Source: Chara braunii
Taxonomy: Eukaryota > Streptophyta > Charophyceae > Charales > Characeae
Direction: 5' to 3'
Length of the DNA: 23,230 bases
Assembly (NCBI GenBank): GCA_003427395.1
Contig: BFEA01000078.1
Coordinates: 2,326,168 to 2,349,397, forward strand
Positions 1 to 8,398 of the stretch are shown piece after piece (position 1 is the stretch's first letter; each line of letters opens with the position of its first letter). The position numbers and the translations under genes were made by a program. The notes beneath the pieces were generated by a model. That model was given only the letters and a program-made list of their open reading frames with translations, made no database searches and was not told the origin of the DNA.

Positions 1-44
1 GGAGCTTCCACAAGCCGCTCCGGCCGGGTGCGCCAGCCATACCT

Positions 45-81
45 CTCGCGAGCCCCTACATCAGGATAGGGCCTACGCGAG
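45..81. repeat. Stem-loop (two-tier inverted repeat)
   Basis: CTCGCG (45-50) pairs with CGCGAG (76-81), and inside it CCCTA (54-58) pairs with TAGGG (67-71). It is the first of a series of compact stem-loops that continues to position 800. No function can be assigned; the pairing is read directly from the sequence. Confidence 0.5.
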
Positions 82-496
82 GCACGACTTACCTACACCT
101 TACGGGAGCTATCACCTCCCTTCGGTGGGCGTATCCCCGCCGAGCTACCGATCCACAGTACGAAAGCTAATAAGTTGCAATCGCAGAGGTGGACCAGCCG
201 AGGGCGTTTCTTGTTCGCTGTAGCATAGGGGGTACGCGCGGTAGTACGCTTCTATCGGACCCGCACGCGAACCGACATCTTGGGGGGGCTGAGGTCCCAA
301 GCGCGACTCATCGTCGGTCGACTAGGACGCATCCCACACACTACGCGCACTCCACTTTACGAACACACATACACACAAAACAACATATATACGAAACGAC
401 ACAATACCAACAACGCGACAACGCTCCTAGCCCCTCAGTAGCCGACCCATAACTTTCCAATAAGGAAATCGGATAGGCGTCGCGCGTTGAACTTAG

Positions 497-504
497 TATA
501 AAAT
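497..504 (+). promoter_or_regulatory. TATA-like box
   Basis: TATAAAAT lies 64 bp upstream of the ATG of the 43-codon ORF at 568. The spacing would suit a eukaryotic core promoter with a short leader. No other promoter element is recognised, so this is only a candidate. Confidence 0.25.
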
Positions 505-567
505 CGCGCGGACGCAGGGCTTGCTCATATCAACTTGCAATGCAGACGTACACAAGCAGTCGCAACG

Positions 568-699
568 ATGGCGTGCTACGTAGTGCCCATAATCAAGCGG
601 TCCCTCCTGGATCCGAGTACCGCTTATGACACTCAAGTGTCAGACTTGAAGTGTCGTGAGGGCCTAACCCTTCACGACATTGAACGGATGAAGGAATAG
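568..699 (+). CDS. Short ORF, 43 aa, unknown
   Basis: An ATG-to-TAG frame of 43 codons starts MACYVVPIIKR and ends LHDIERMKE. I do not recognise the protein. In its favour are a TATA-like box 64 bp upstream and an amino-acid mix without low complexity. Against it, the second half of the ORF overlaps two perfect inverted repeats (627-642 and 652-679), so the sequence may be kept for structure rather than coding. It could be a leader peptide of an unrecognised transposon, a small protein gene, or chance. Confidence 0.2.
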   Translation: MACYVVPIIKRSLLDPSTAYDTQVSDLKCREGLTLHDIERMKE

Positions 700-800
700 T
701 CGTGCAGCCGCCGCTGCACCTTAGGCTCTCGACCTGAGTGTCTCGGAAGGCAAACCAAATAGGCTCTGCGCGAGGGAAAACCTCTCCCCTGCAGAGCCTA
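627..800. repeat. Cluster of four perfect stem-loops
   Basis: Four stem-loops follow one another: TGACACT/AGTGTCA (627-642, 2-nt loop); TGTCGTGA/TCACGACA (652-679); GTGCAGC/GCTGCAC with loop CGCC (702-719); and TAGGCTCTGC/GCAGAGCCTA (760-800) with an inner GAGG/CCTC stem. All stems are perfect and none shares sequence with another. Such density could belong to the leader of a retroelement or a structured non-coding RNA. No homologous family is recognised. Confidence 0.55.
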
Positions 801-859
801 GGGCTTGGGGTGTCCTAGACAAGGACCTCGAATCCCGGCCCATTACCAAACGTCCGACT

Positions 860-1700
860 AAGAAAATACTCAAAAAGCAAGAGACAAAAATAAAAGGAGA
901 GACCTCCTCTAAGCCCCTCAGTTTCAGCCTCTGAGTAGAGCTCTAATGTGGGGGCTCTTCAACCCATGCAAACATTCATCCCAAGTATACCCATGTATAC
1001 ATATGTAAGGGTTAAGTATGTGACGATCACTTCTCATGGTTTCATTGGGGTCTCTCACAATAATACGTATATGTGTGATCGTAGGCAACCAAATCCAGAA
1101 TCTGATTCACAGCACATACCTGCCATCACATCAACGAACCAAATCAACAGCCCACACACTACACGAAGTCAACCCCAACCACCCTCGACACTCATACCCC
1201 TCGCTTTAGCCATGCAAGCCCCAGACCTCCTGTCCAACCAACCTTAATTAAATACTCAACACCTGTGTTAAGTTGTCATTCAATAAAATTCCGGGTGAAA
1301 CCTTAATAAAACAACAAAATCACCAGGGCTAAAGCCTTTCAGGTTGAGTGTAGAGGGAGAGTTGAAATTGAGTCGTAGACCGACGAATCGGCAACCGACC
1401 TATTATCAGTGATAACAGTAAGTGATCCTGAAGGGATCAAGCTGAATCTAGCCCTGAACTTGGATCGAATGATCAAAAGGACCTGTAACATATGGCAGAC
1501 CAATCCCCAAGCTAAGATAATGAGTGTATAGAGAATACAACTCCATAATACATCCTCACTCAAAATTTCCTTATAAGCTGAACCTTAGTCTACTTTTAAG
1601 TCAGTGCTTAAGCTGAAGGTAGACCGACTGTAAAAACTCCCCTATTCTCGGTGGATCGCCTGAATCACCTATCAAAATATAGTCTATCTCCTCTAAACTA
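860..1700. other. Unassigned non-coding stretch
   Basis: No gene is recognised on either strand. The longest open frames (99 aa on plus, 74 aa on minus) lack domain features or codon structure. Small palindromes are present, such as TTATCAGTGATAA near 1403. The stretch leads into the 123-bp tandem array. Confidence 0.5.
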
Positions 1701-1710
1701 AAAAAATTTT

Positions 1711-2380
1711 GGCAGCGCTTCCCGTAGGAAAAGTGTCTTTTCATAATTTATATAAGCCCAGATATGAGAGCAGAAATAATCTCTAACTTTGGAAAGTCAA
1801 ATTCTGTCTAACTCTCTGAATTAGTAGAAATTTGGGCAGCACTCCCTTTAGAAAGGGAGACTTCCCTGATTTATACTAAGTCGGATATGAAAGCAGAATT
1901 AATCTCTAACTTTGGAAAGTCAAATTTTGTCTAACTCTCTAAATTGGTAGAAATTTGGGCGGCACTCCCTTTACAAAGAGAGACTTCCCATATTTTATAC
2001 TAAGTCAGATACGAACTCGAACAACAACTCGAGCTCAACTCTTAGACTGAATTTAACTAACTCCTTAATTTTGCAGAAATTTCGGCAGCACTCCTTCTAG
2101 AAAAGTGCTCTCCCAAAATTTATACAAGACTAAGTTCAGATTTTGAAAGTAACTTTGACTTTCCAAAGTTCAATTTTGTCTAACTCCCTGAATTAGCAAA
2201 ATTTTGGGCAGCACTCCCTTTAGAAAGGGAGACTTCTCAAACTTCAACTAAGCCAGATATATGGAAAAGACAGGTTGAACCTTTACAAGTCAAGTTGGCT
2301 AACTTCTTGGATTTGTAGAAATTTCGACAGCGCTTCCCGTAGGAAAAGTAGCTTGCCAAGATTTATACAAAGTCTTGTAT
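1711..2380. repeat. Tandem array, ~123-bp unit, ~5.5 copies
   Basis: The anchor GGCAGC(G/A)CT recurs at 1711, 1835, 1958, 2084, 2207 and (as GACAGCGCT) 2326, giving periods of 124, 123, 126, 123 and 119 bp. Each unit starts after AAATTT(T/G/C)GG and carries a palindrome: CTCCCTTT-AG-AAAGGGAG is perfect at 1842-1859 and 2214-2231, and other units have variants that still pair in part (GCACT/AGTGC plus TTCT/AGAA in the 2084 unit). Between palindromes, AACTTTGGAAAGTC and CTAACTC(T/C)CTGAATT recur. No coding frame spans the array. It may be the non-coding part of a large transposon. Confidence 0.8.
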
Positions 2381-2650
2381 AAGAAAAAAATATCAGAAAA
2401 TGCAGGAAATGACCTAAGTAAAAAAAGTTTTTACAGAAAAAACAGGAATTGACACTAACTCCTGTGGCTCTAGCACGTGGCGAGCAACTACAGCAACTAC
2501 CTATAGTAATGAAACTTAAACAAACTAGCCATCCCATCCAGTCACATGCAAACCAAACCACCAATGTAAGTACTCTCACCACCCCAAGTTTATTCCATAT
2601 AGATAGTTCATGAATCTTCAAGTTCTTGAATCCTTATACTCATCTTACAT

Positions 2651-3345
2651 AAGACATAGAGCTGGACCATTCGCCATGGAAACAATGCCCAGCTTGTCTT
2701 CATGATATACACAAACAGGTTGTACAACTACTTCTTTCTTCTTTTGGGCAGATGACTAGGCCATTCGCCATGGAAACAATGCCTAGTCGCCCTGAGCTGT
2801 TTAATATCCAAAAATTTAGTATTTCTCTGACTTTGTTGAAAAAAAAAAAGCAAATATGGGCAGGGGACTGAACCATTCACAGTAGAAACAATGTTCAGTT
2901 TGCCCAAACTATTTCCATTTATGCTTTGTATTTTTCTTTTTCTCTTCTTAATGATATGGCTTAACGTTTGACCATTCACAGTAGAAACAATGCCCAGCTG
3001 CCAGTACACATGCAAATATACATAAAATAATTTCCTTTATACTTAGTTTAAATTATGTGCGTGGTTTTCAGGCTAAACCATTCACCATGGAAACAATGCT
3101 TAGCCTTGTACCAAAAGTTCTCCCTAAAAAATAAACAAGAATTTAAACCCCTCCAATCAGGGAACCCTCAGAGTTAACTAAGGTAGCCAGGCCATTCACA
3201 GTAGAAACAATGTCTGGCTCCCAAAAAAACAATCAAATAAACGCAGCGACCAGGCCATTCACAATAGAAACAAATCCTGGTCCTTCAGAAAACAGCCAAA
3301 TAAACATAGCCTTGAGCCATTCACAGTAGAAACAATGCTCAGGCT
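2651..3345. repeat. Array of eight stem-loops, conserved core, covarying arms
   Basis: The core CCATTC-(6 nt)-GAAACAATG recurs at 2667, 2761, 2873, 2972, 3078, 3192, 3255 (last part altered) and 3317. The arms that flank it differ between units but pair within each: AGCTGG/CCAGCT, GACTAGG/CCTAGTC, ACTGAA/TTCAGT, GGCTAA/TTAGCC, AGCCAG/CTGGCT, GACCAGG/CCTGGTC and AGCCT(T)GAG/CTCAGGCT. Unit 4 (2957-3003) has a degraded inner arm. Several units have a second outer stem after a 4-nt 5' bulge: AAGAC/GTCTT, GGGC/GCCC, TGGGCA/TGCCCA and TGGC/GCCA. Inside the core, CATT can pair with AATG. Spacers of 27-80 nt between units are unrelated. A ninth, weak copy may lie at 3408-3445. The family is not recognised. 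Confidence 0.85.
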
Positions 3346-3349
3346 TTGG

Positions 3350-4370
3350 TTGACCCGGTCAAACGCATGCAGTCGACCTTCCTTCTACCTTCCCCCGATT
3401 CATCCTTAGCCTGCTTTCAATCAGAACAAAGTAGAAACTTAGGCTTCACTTTCAGACATTCTTTCCAGTCAGTCTGATTGGTTCTGAAGAGAAAACAAAA
3501 ACCATAAGGACAATCGCATGCTTAGAGTAGTCATACTGCAGGGGGATAGACAAACATAGGTGATAGTGGGTTATATAGATGAAAAAAATAGTATACCTGA
3601 AAGTTCCCTGCCTCCAGAACATCGCCTAGGTTCCGGCAGAGCTTCCGCAATCAGTGGGTGGACTCCCCACAGAGTCTTGATGCGGGCCTACGGGTTGCAA
3701 TCCCGCCTACCGCCTTCCCCTCGTAACCAACAGACTAGACTTAGATTTTGAAAGATAGAAAGAGGAAGGTGTGAGACTCTAAGATCCAGGAAAGGTGCTC
3801 TCAGACTCGCAGGAGAGGGCCTTGATATCCTGACTCGCGTGAGGGCCCCGCAATGGTAGCCAGAAGCGCGCAACGGCTTGGTCAACACTGAGTCAACTAC
3901 CGAAGTCAAACCCCTAACGATCCCCCCGAGTTGCAACAATAACCCTCCTTCAAAGGACTCCGCCTCCCTATACCACATCTTCGTTTCTCATAGCGGAAAT
4001 GCAGTAAGCACAAAGACGTAATCAATTGTACTCACGCAGTGCAGCAGTCCGTCGTAGGCTCACCAACCGCTGCCGCAACAAAAAATACAGTAAGAACAGG
4101 TAACCTAACGCATAGCGATGGGTAGCGCCCGCAGCGGTCCGCTGCAGCCTTTATACACAGTTAGCAGCACAACCACCCTTGGTAAACATGGCAACTGCTG
4201 CAGTAAGGGCGAGACCAAGGCTAACAGCTGAGCACACAGTAACGGGGCATGCAGTGGTAACGTAACAACGGTATCTGCAGCAGCCAAATTCCCCAACTGG
4301 GTCAAACTTTCACAACAACTTTAGCAGCGACGCAGTCTGTTGCCACTCATAACTACAACCAAGGCATGCA
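3350..4370. other. Unassigned non-coding stretch
   Basis: No convincing gene is seen. Part of the stretch (about 4000-4290) is rich in CAGTAA and GCAG words and holds the odd palindrome GCAGCGG-T-CCGCTGC at 4131-4145. Open frames here (63-96 aa) show no domain and overlap each other in several frames. Confidence 0.5.
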
Positions 4371-4755
4371 TAGGTAAGTTCTCCTTCTCCAGGAGTTATT
4401 CTGGCTCTTGCTCTTGTTGCTCTACCTCACCCGGTACGTGTGCTCACACCTCCCTGTCCCATTCACTCGCTTGCACATGCTCACCCGTGCGTATAGCTGC
4501 TCTCCCGATGCATAGTCCGTCATCACCCCTTCCGCATGGTTGTACTGCCCGACAGGCCAGTCCTCGGTCCTGCGGCTGTTTCTCAGTACTCCTAGCAACC
4601 AGATGGGAAGGATCGCAGTGGAACTTTTCGCTAAACCACAGCCGACTGTCGTCCTCCTATCCCATAGCTTCCCGACCCCGTTATTTCCCAGCGGCCAAAG
4701 TGGATGAATCTACCGCTCGAACACGGCGACGTTTACTGCCATTCCAGCCATGCGA

Positions 4756-4824
4756 CCGGTGAGTTGTCTCTCCCAACACTGCTCGTCCCGGCTACTTCAA
4801 TCGACGAGATGAGCAACTCACCGG
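4756..4824. repeat. Long stem-loop enclosing a donor-like motif
   Basis: CCGGTGAGTTG (4756-4766) is perfectly complementary to CAACTCACCGG (4814-4824). The enclosed loop holds a second stem, CTCGTC (4782-4787) with GACGAG (4803-4808). The GGTGAGT splice-donor-like motif lies inside the outer stem and would be hidden if the RNA folded. Confidence 0.65.
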
Positions 4825-4993
4825 CCAATAGGTGAGTACCCAAACGCTCGACTCCCTCTTCACGATCGACCCTTCGCCCCTCTGCTTTCATTCCGCCGTT
4901 CTCCCGGTTCTTTCTCTGTGATAGGAGGAACACAGGTAAGTTCACGTTGTAGTGGTCTGGTCCCGTCGAGCTTTTCTCCTGTCTTGCATACTG

Positions 4994-5056
4994 GTTCAAA
5001 AGGACAGGTGTACCTGGCCAGCATTACGGCCAGGTTTAACTGTACACTAACCAAAC
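4994..5056. repeat. Three-tier stem-loop
   Basis: GGTT (from 4994), GTGTAC and ACCTGGCC (5012-5019) on the left arm pair in order with GGCCAGGT (5028-5035), GTACAC and AACC on the right arm. The innermost stem is 8 bp and perfect with loop AGCATTAC. It lies between two AGGTRAGT motifs (4934 and 5081). Confidence 0.55.
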
Positions 5057-5223
5057 CACCGGGCGCAGCCTCCGATAGACAGGTGAGTCCAATCTCGTTC
5101 CTTTCTCTCTCTGAGTCGCAATGAATCTATCGAAAAACTGCAGAAAGACACGCTACCATCCCGACACTCCTTAGACAAGCGAATTCGTTATAAATCTACC
5201 GCTAAAACGAGGCTGGGTGCATC

Positions 5224-5257
5224 CTCTTATACACATCTAGATGTGTATAAGAGACAG
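5224..5257. other. Sequencing adapter junction (Tn5 mosaic ends), artefact
   Basis: CTCTTATACACATCT (5224-5238) is joined directly to AGATGTGTATAAGAGACAG (5239-5257). These are a partial and a complete copy of the 19-bp Tn5/Nextera mosaic end, back to back, as found at circularisation junctions in mate-pair libraries. The frame starting here reads MYKRQ, a familiar adapter-derived artefact in protein databases. The two sides of this point need not be adjacent in the real genome. An ambiguous base (n) at 5660 is a second sign of assembly trouble nearby. Confidence 0.95.
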
Positions 5258-5269
5258 ACAGTCCTCCCC

Positions 5270-5990
5270 TCCTACTTACCGACTAACTTTCTGTTTACTA
5301 ACTCTTCGACCAAACTAACTGTACGATTGGGTTTGCGACCCCCGAAAACCCCAAAATTGAGTCCTCCCTCGCCCGTTTTCATCACAAAACGGGCGAGATT
5401 CACCATTGCACCTCTCGCTTTCTCCCTCCCATCGCTATCTCCGCGCACGAGTTTCTCTTTCTGTCTCCAAATCTACTAACCCCTCACTAAGTCTAACCTC
5501 TTATTTGCGTTCGCCCGAGATAGAAACCCCTACTTCGAAACACCACTTGCCAAAAAACGGCAGAGAGACTATCGAACTAGCATAATTTCCCTCTCGTTCA
5601 TTCCCCTTCCGCCATAGCCCCTCACGCAAGCTCCTCCCTACTAACTCCGCGATCTTCTANTTATCTCCCCAATCCAACTACATATTCGGGGTCGCCCGCC
5701 CCGAAAACCCCTATCCCAGCTTTTACTTCACTCGATTCTACCAAGAATCGAGTGGTATCTCATTTTCTTCTTCCCGTTTTTCCTCTTCTCCGCCATAGCC
5801 CAACGCAGCCCTTTCCTGAACTAACTCCTGACTCACTAACTCACCGCTAAGAACTGACCACAGATTCGAGATCGCCTTGTCCGAAAACCCCTATCTAGAC
5901 TCTTACCCCACTCGATTCTGTCAAGAATCGAGTGATAACTCGATTTTTCTTGTTCACCTCATTCCCGAGTGCCCCTGACCCGAATTAGCG
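5270..5990. repeat. Tandem array, ~180-bp unit, four copies, two stem-loops per unit
   Basis: Units are aligned by a first element near 5325, 5503, 5683 and 5864 (TTCG.G.TCGCC...CCGAAAACCCCTA) and a second stem at 5368, 5546, 5729 and 5909, giving a period of 178-183 bp. The first stem is clearest at 5685, where TTCGGGG pairs with CCCCGAA. The second is CTCGCCCGTTTT/AAAACGGGCGAG at 5368-5397 (12 bp) but CACTCGATTCT/AGAATCGAGTG at 5729-5754 and 5909-5934 (11 bp); unit 2 keeps only a weak stem. Between them, CCGCCATAGCCC and ACTAACTC recur. The left end lies next to the adapter junction, so the array may be cut short there. Confidence 0.75.
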
Positions 5991-6191
5991 CCCACATTCA
6001 GTTTCTTTTTCTTAATCTTCTCTCCCTTACTTTACATGCACCCTGCACCGGGCTCCGTCCCGATCCATTTGCTCTCCCGCTGTCTTCTCCTATTTGCCTC
6101 TACCACAACCCGCTCGCCTTAGCCATCTTTCCAATAGGTAAGTTGCCGCCCCCGTTTCCGCCAGGTAAGCTCCCTCACTCTCTCTAGTGTT

Positions 6192-6229
6192 GCGCTGCCT
6201 GTCCTCCCCTCCTACTGTTAGCGCAGCGC
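6192..6229. repeat. Stem-loop
   Basis: GCGCTGC (6192-6198) pairs with GCAGCGC (6223-6229), and an outer GTGT/ACAC pair (from 6188 and to 6236) extends it. It follows the AGGTAAGC motif at 6163. No function is known. Confidence 0.45.
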
Positions 6230-6239
6230 CCGACACCCG

Positions 6240-7290
6240 CAATGGCCTGGTCTCATTACCCGACAATCCTTGTTACTCCGTTCCCCCTATACCGCGCAGT
6301 GCCGGCCCGATGGCACGTAAATGTCAAGACCCAGAAAGGCGTCCGGCCGTCGGACCTCGTCCTGATTTATGCGCGTTATCCTTACGCAGCGGCCATGCTA
6401 AACTTCTCTGCATCATTCCAATTTTAACGGACGTCCCGAAGGACACAGCGTGGGCCGCGGGGTCAATTGCCGCCCCCCCCCCCCCAGGTAGTTTAAAATT
6501 TTTAGTTTTACTCACCAAGTTCCATCACCTGAATTCGGACACGGGTCTGCATTTCAACAGTTCATGGGTGTACCCACTGAGCTTGGCCCTTAGGCCCCGA
6601 GGGTAACCACGGCCCTGCGTCCCAAGGCAAAACGGGGCGCGGCCCCGGCACAGCCACAAAAACAATTTGTAATTGCTCTTCGGGCATCCCTGCGGATACA
6701 ACACACCCCCGCACGGTGCTACCGCTGTCTCACGCCCTCGAGATACGACAAACAAAACAGATAGGGGAAATAGGATAAAATATCAACAGGGTCGGGGAAC
6801 AACGGGCTGCTAGCGCCTCACCATCCCCCGCTGACCGGGCCCGCCGCCACGCCTACAAACAAAAACCGAGGGGGATAGCCCTGGCTGCCCTCGACCCCAT
6901 CGGTTCCTTCCACGACGCTCTGCTTCAGTTGCTGCGCCGATGCCCGCTGGCCTCCATCCTCAAACCTCCGTTGTAATAGTCCGATGCCGTAATCTATAGG
7001 GCTAAGCCCAAGCCTGAGACCAAAACACGCCGGGTGCCATATAAGAGGGTGCGGCGCTGCGCTTTGGGCCAATAAAACGGCTGCGCGGCTCTCAATGCCC
7101 GCGCAGGATCGCTTATACCGTGCCATAATTGCCCCGTGCGCCATCCTACGACACCCCGCTCACCGCACAAAAGTCGCGCCGTTGTTGCCGATGTCGTCGT
7201 CGGGGTCGTTTTCCGCAAGCGCGTTCGACTCGGTCAAAAGTACCAATCAAAAGAAAATATCCTTAATTCGTGCTTAATAAAAAATAAATA
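6240..7290. other. GC-rich stretch without recognised gene
   Basis: Open frames up to 139 aa exist on both strands, but they overlap and have no recognisable domain. A C-run (about 6472-6486) ends in AGGTAG. The sequence changes abruptly to AT-rich (AATAAAT repeats) near 7275. It could include old exons, but none can be supported. Confidence 0.45.
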
Positions 7291-7509
7291 ATAAATAATA
7301 TCACCTAAGCAAAACGACCGAGGTCCAAGCCGACTCTTACGATCAACAACAGAAAAGAATCACGGGCGCCTTAAACCTGCGCGCTCACGCACTCGCTATT
7401 GTGGTCAACCACCCAGTCAACGCAATTTTAGACGCAACCGCACTTAGCAAGGTATACTTCAACTTTAAACCAAAACTGTTTTCTGTCACTTGCAAAAAAA
7501 ACAGGGCGG

Positions 7510-7527
7510 ATACCCTTGTAAGGGTAT
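7510..7527. repeat. Perfect hairpin beside the retroelement
   Basis: ATACCCTT (7510-7517) pairs with AAGGGTAT (7520-7527) across a 2-nt loop, with partial extension outward (GGCG/CGCC). It lies about 130 bp outside the 3' end of the Penelope-like element and may be a terminator-like or simple palindromic structure. Confidence 0.45.
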
Positions 7528-7647
7528 TCGCGCCGACAACATCGTGCTACCCAGCCTAAAACATTTTATTATTTTTTGAAAAATTTTTAACGAGTTTTTT
7601 AGTAAATGAAGTACACATCTGTAATTTTTCAGAGCAAGTGGTTGTGC

Positions 7648-7659
7648 TTGAAAAAATTG
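7648..7659. repeat. Candidate target-site duplication, left copy
   Basis: TTGAAAAAATTG stands directly beside the first base of homology between the two retroelement copies (GTGTCGATGGA at 7660). A near-identical word, TTGAAAAATTG, lies at 14414-14424 beside the truncated end of the upstream copy. The pair brackets the whole tandem insertion. The words are AT-rich, so chance is possible. Confidence 0.5.
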
Positions 7660-8398
7660 GTGTCGATGGATTTTTTTTCACACTTTGCATTTGCACGTAT
7701 AGTAAGTCAAAACGCAAGTAAAAAACGAGGTCGACAGGCCAATGTCTTTCAACATCGTTGTAAACAAGCAAATTGACAAAGTACAATCATTAGAATATTA
7801 CGGTACAACCATCTGTCCACACACCCTAGAAACTGCCGATACGTTCCACAAAACCCATACTCACAGTCTGCTAGAGCTACTATTAGCATTCGCGGGGTCG
7901 AGCGACCCGTAAGAGGACTAATTAATCGTACTTACCGTAATTATAGATGTAGGTCCGTCGCAAAAGTACCGCGTCCCAAGACTTTTCGCAAAAGGAGAAC
8001 AACACTGATATCGGCTAGTTCCGGTACCAGGCTGGTAGAGCTACCGGGGTTGCTAACTTAGTCCAGATCAGTCTCAGGCTCGAAGGTATCCGAAATAGTA
8101 ACGGTTCGAATCCCTCGCCCAGATAAACCTGAAAGTTTGCCCTACTGTTGTAGAAAATCACTCACAGTCACTAAACATTTTACAAATTCGCCCGCTAGCC
8201 CTGTTCGAAAATCAAACAGTGAGCCCCATCCGATCATTCGTAAAGCACTATAGTAACTAGCATTCATTCCAAGCAAATGCTGAAAAACACATATTCCTAA
8301 ACCATCGCTAACCTGAGAACCCCTCAACTTCTGAATCCACTTGCTACTACTAGGAAATTCACAGATTCTACCCAGTTTAGCCCCGTCTGCATTACAAA
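7660..8398 (-). other. PLE 3' tail (pseudo-LTR part), full unit
   Basis: The sequence between the RT stop and the 3' end of the element is repeated in the upstream copy at 13143-13923, so both ends of the full unit are bounded by it. It contains the antisense tRNA-like boxes (8033-8113), a GGGTC/GACCC hairpin near 7896-7912, and one half of a 126-bp internal duplication. I searched by eye for the hammerhead ribozyme core (CTGATGA...GAAA) known from other PLE pseudo-LTRs and did not find it. Confidence 0.7.
8017..8122 (+). other. tRNA-like sequence with A-box and B-box, antisense to the PLE
   Basis: GGTTCGAATCC (8103-8113) is an exact match to the RNA polymerase III B-box / tRNA T-loop, followed by a plausible acceptor-like CTCGCCCA. 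TGGTAGAGCTA (8033-8043) matches the A-box consensus except for its last base and lies in a small hairpin, about 60 bp upstream. Both are retained in the second copy (GGTTCGAATCC at 13625-13635). The T stem pairs poorly and no 5' acceptor strand was found, so this is not a working tRNA. It could be a relic tRNA or a SINE-type promoter lying opposite to the element's own direction. Confidence 0.4.

Larger units (their letters stand above)
4372..6170 (+). promoter_or_regulatory. Cluster of AG|GTRAGY splice-donor-like motifs
   Basis: Strong 5' splice-site matches lie on the plus strand at 4372 (AGGTAAGTT), 4758 (GGTGAGTTG), 4830 (AGGTGAGTA), 4934 (AGGTAAGTT), 5081 (AGGTGAGTC), 6136 (AGGTAAGTT) and 6163 (AGGTAAGCT). 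In six of the seven the donor directly follows an AG, so acceptor and donor consensus are fused, and the surrounding DNA is pyrimidine-rich on this strand. No flanking exon is recognised. This could be the inside of a long plus-strand intron with ratchet-type sites, or a repeated sequence that contains the motif. Confidence 0.35.

Noticed and set aside
815-842. Second tRNA-like T-loop (ACCTCGAATCCCGG)
   Set aside because: It misses the B-box consensus at the start and has no A-box at the right distance.
2651-3345. CRISPR array
   Set aside because: Units are spaced regularly around a conserved core, but spacers vary widely in length, the arms differ in each unit, and the context is eukaryotic.
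2651-3345. C/D snoRNA cluster
   Set aside because: The ATG-rich core and paired ends suggested it, but C-box (RTGATGA) and D-box (CTGA) motifs are not present in the required order.
4340-4762. Plus-strand ORF of 140 aa
   Set aside because: It is Ser/Pro/Cys-rich from pyrimidine-rich DNA, without a motif, and crosses the stem-loop and splice-like motif region.
5243-5479. Plus-strand ORF of 78 aa starting MYKRQ
   Set aside because: Its start lies in the adapter junction; MYKRQ is a known adapter-derived artefact, and the rest runs through the 180-bp repeat.
8017-8122. Functional tRNA gene
   Set aside because: The T stem has mismatches, no matching 5' acceptor strand was found and the anticodon arm is unclear; kept only as a tRNA-like feature.
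7660-8140. Hammerhead ribozyme in the PLE pseudo-LTR
   Set aside because: Expected from other PLEs and a GGGTC/GACCC hairpin followed by GCGAA looked promising on the minus strand, but the CTGATGA core is absent in both copies.
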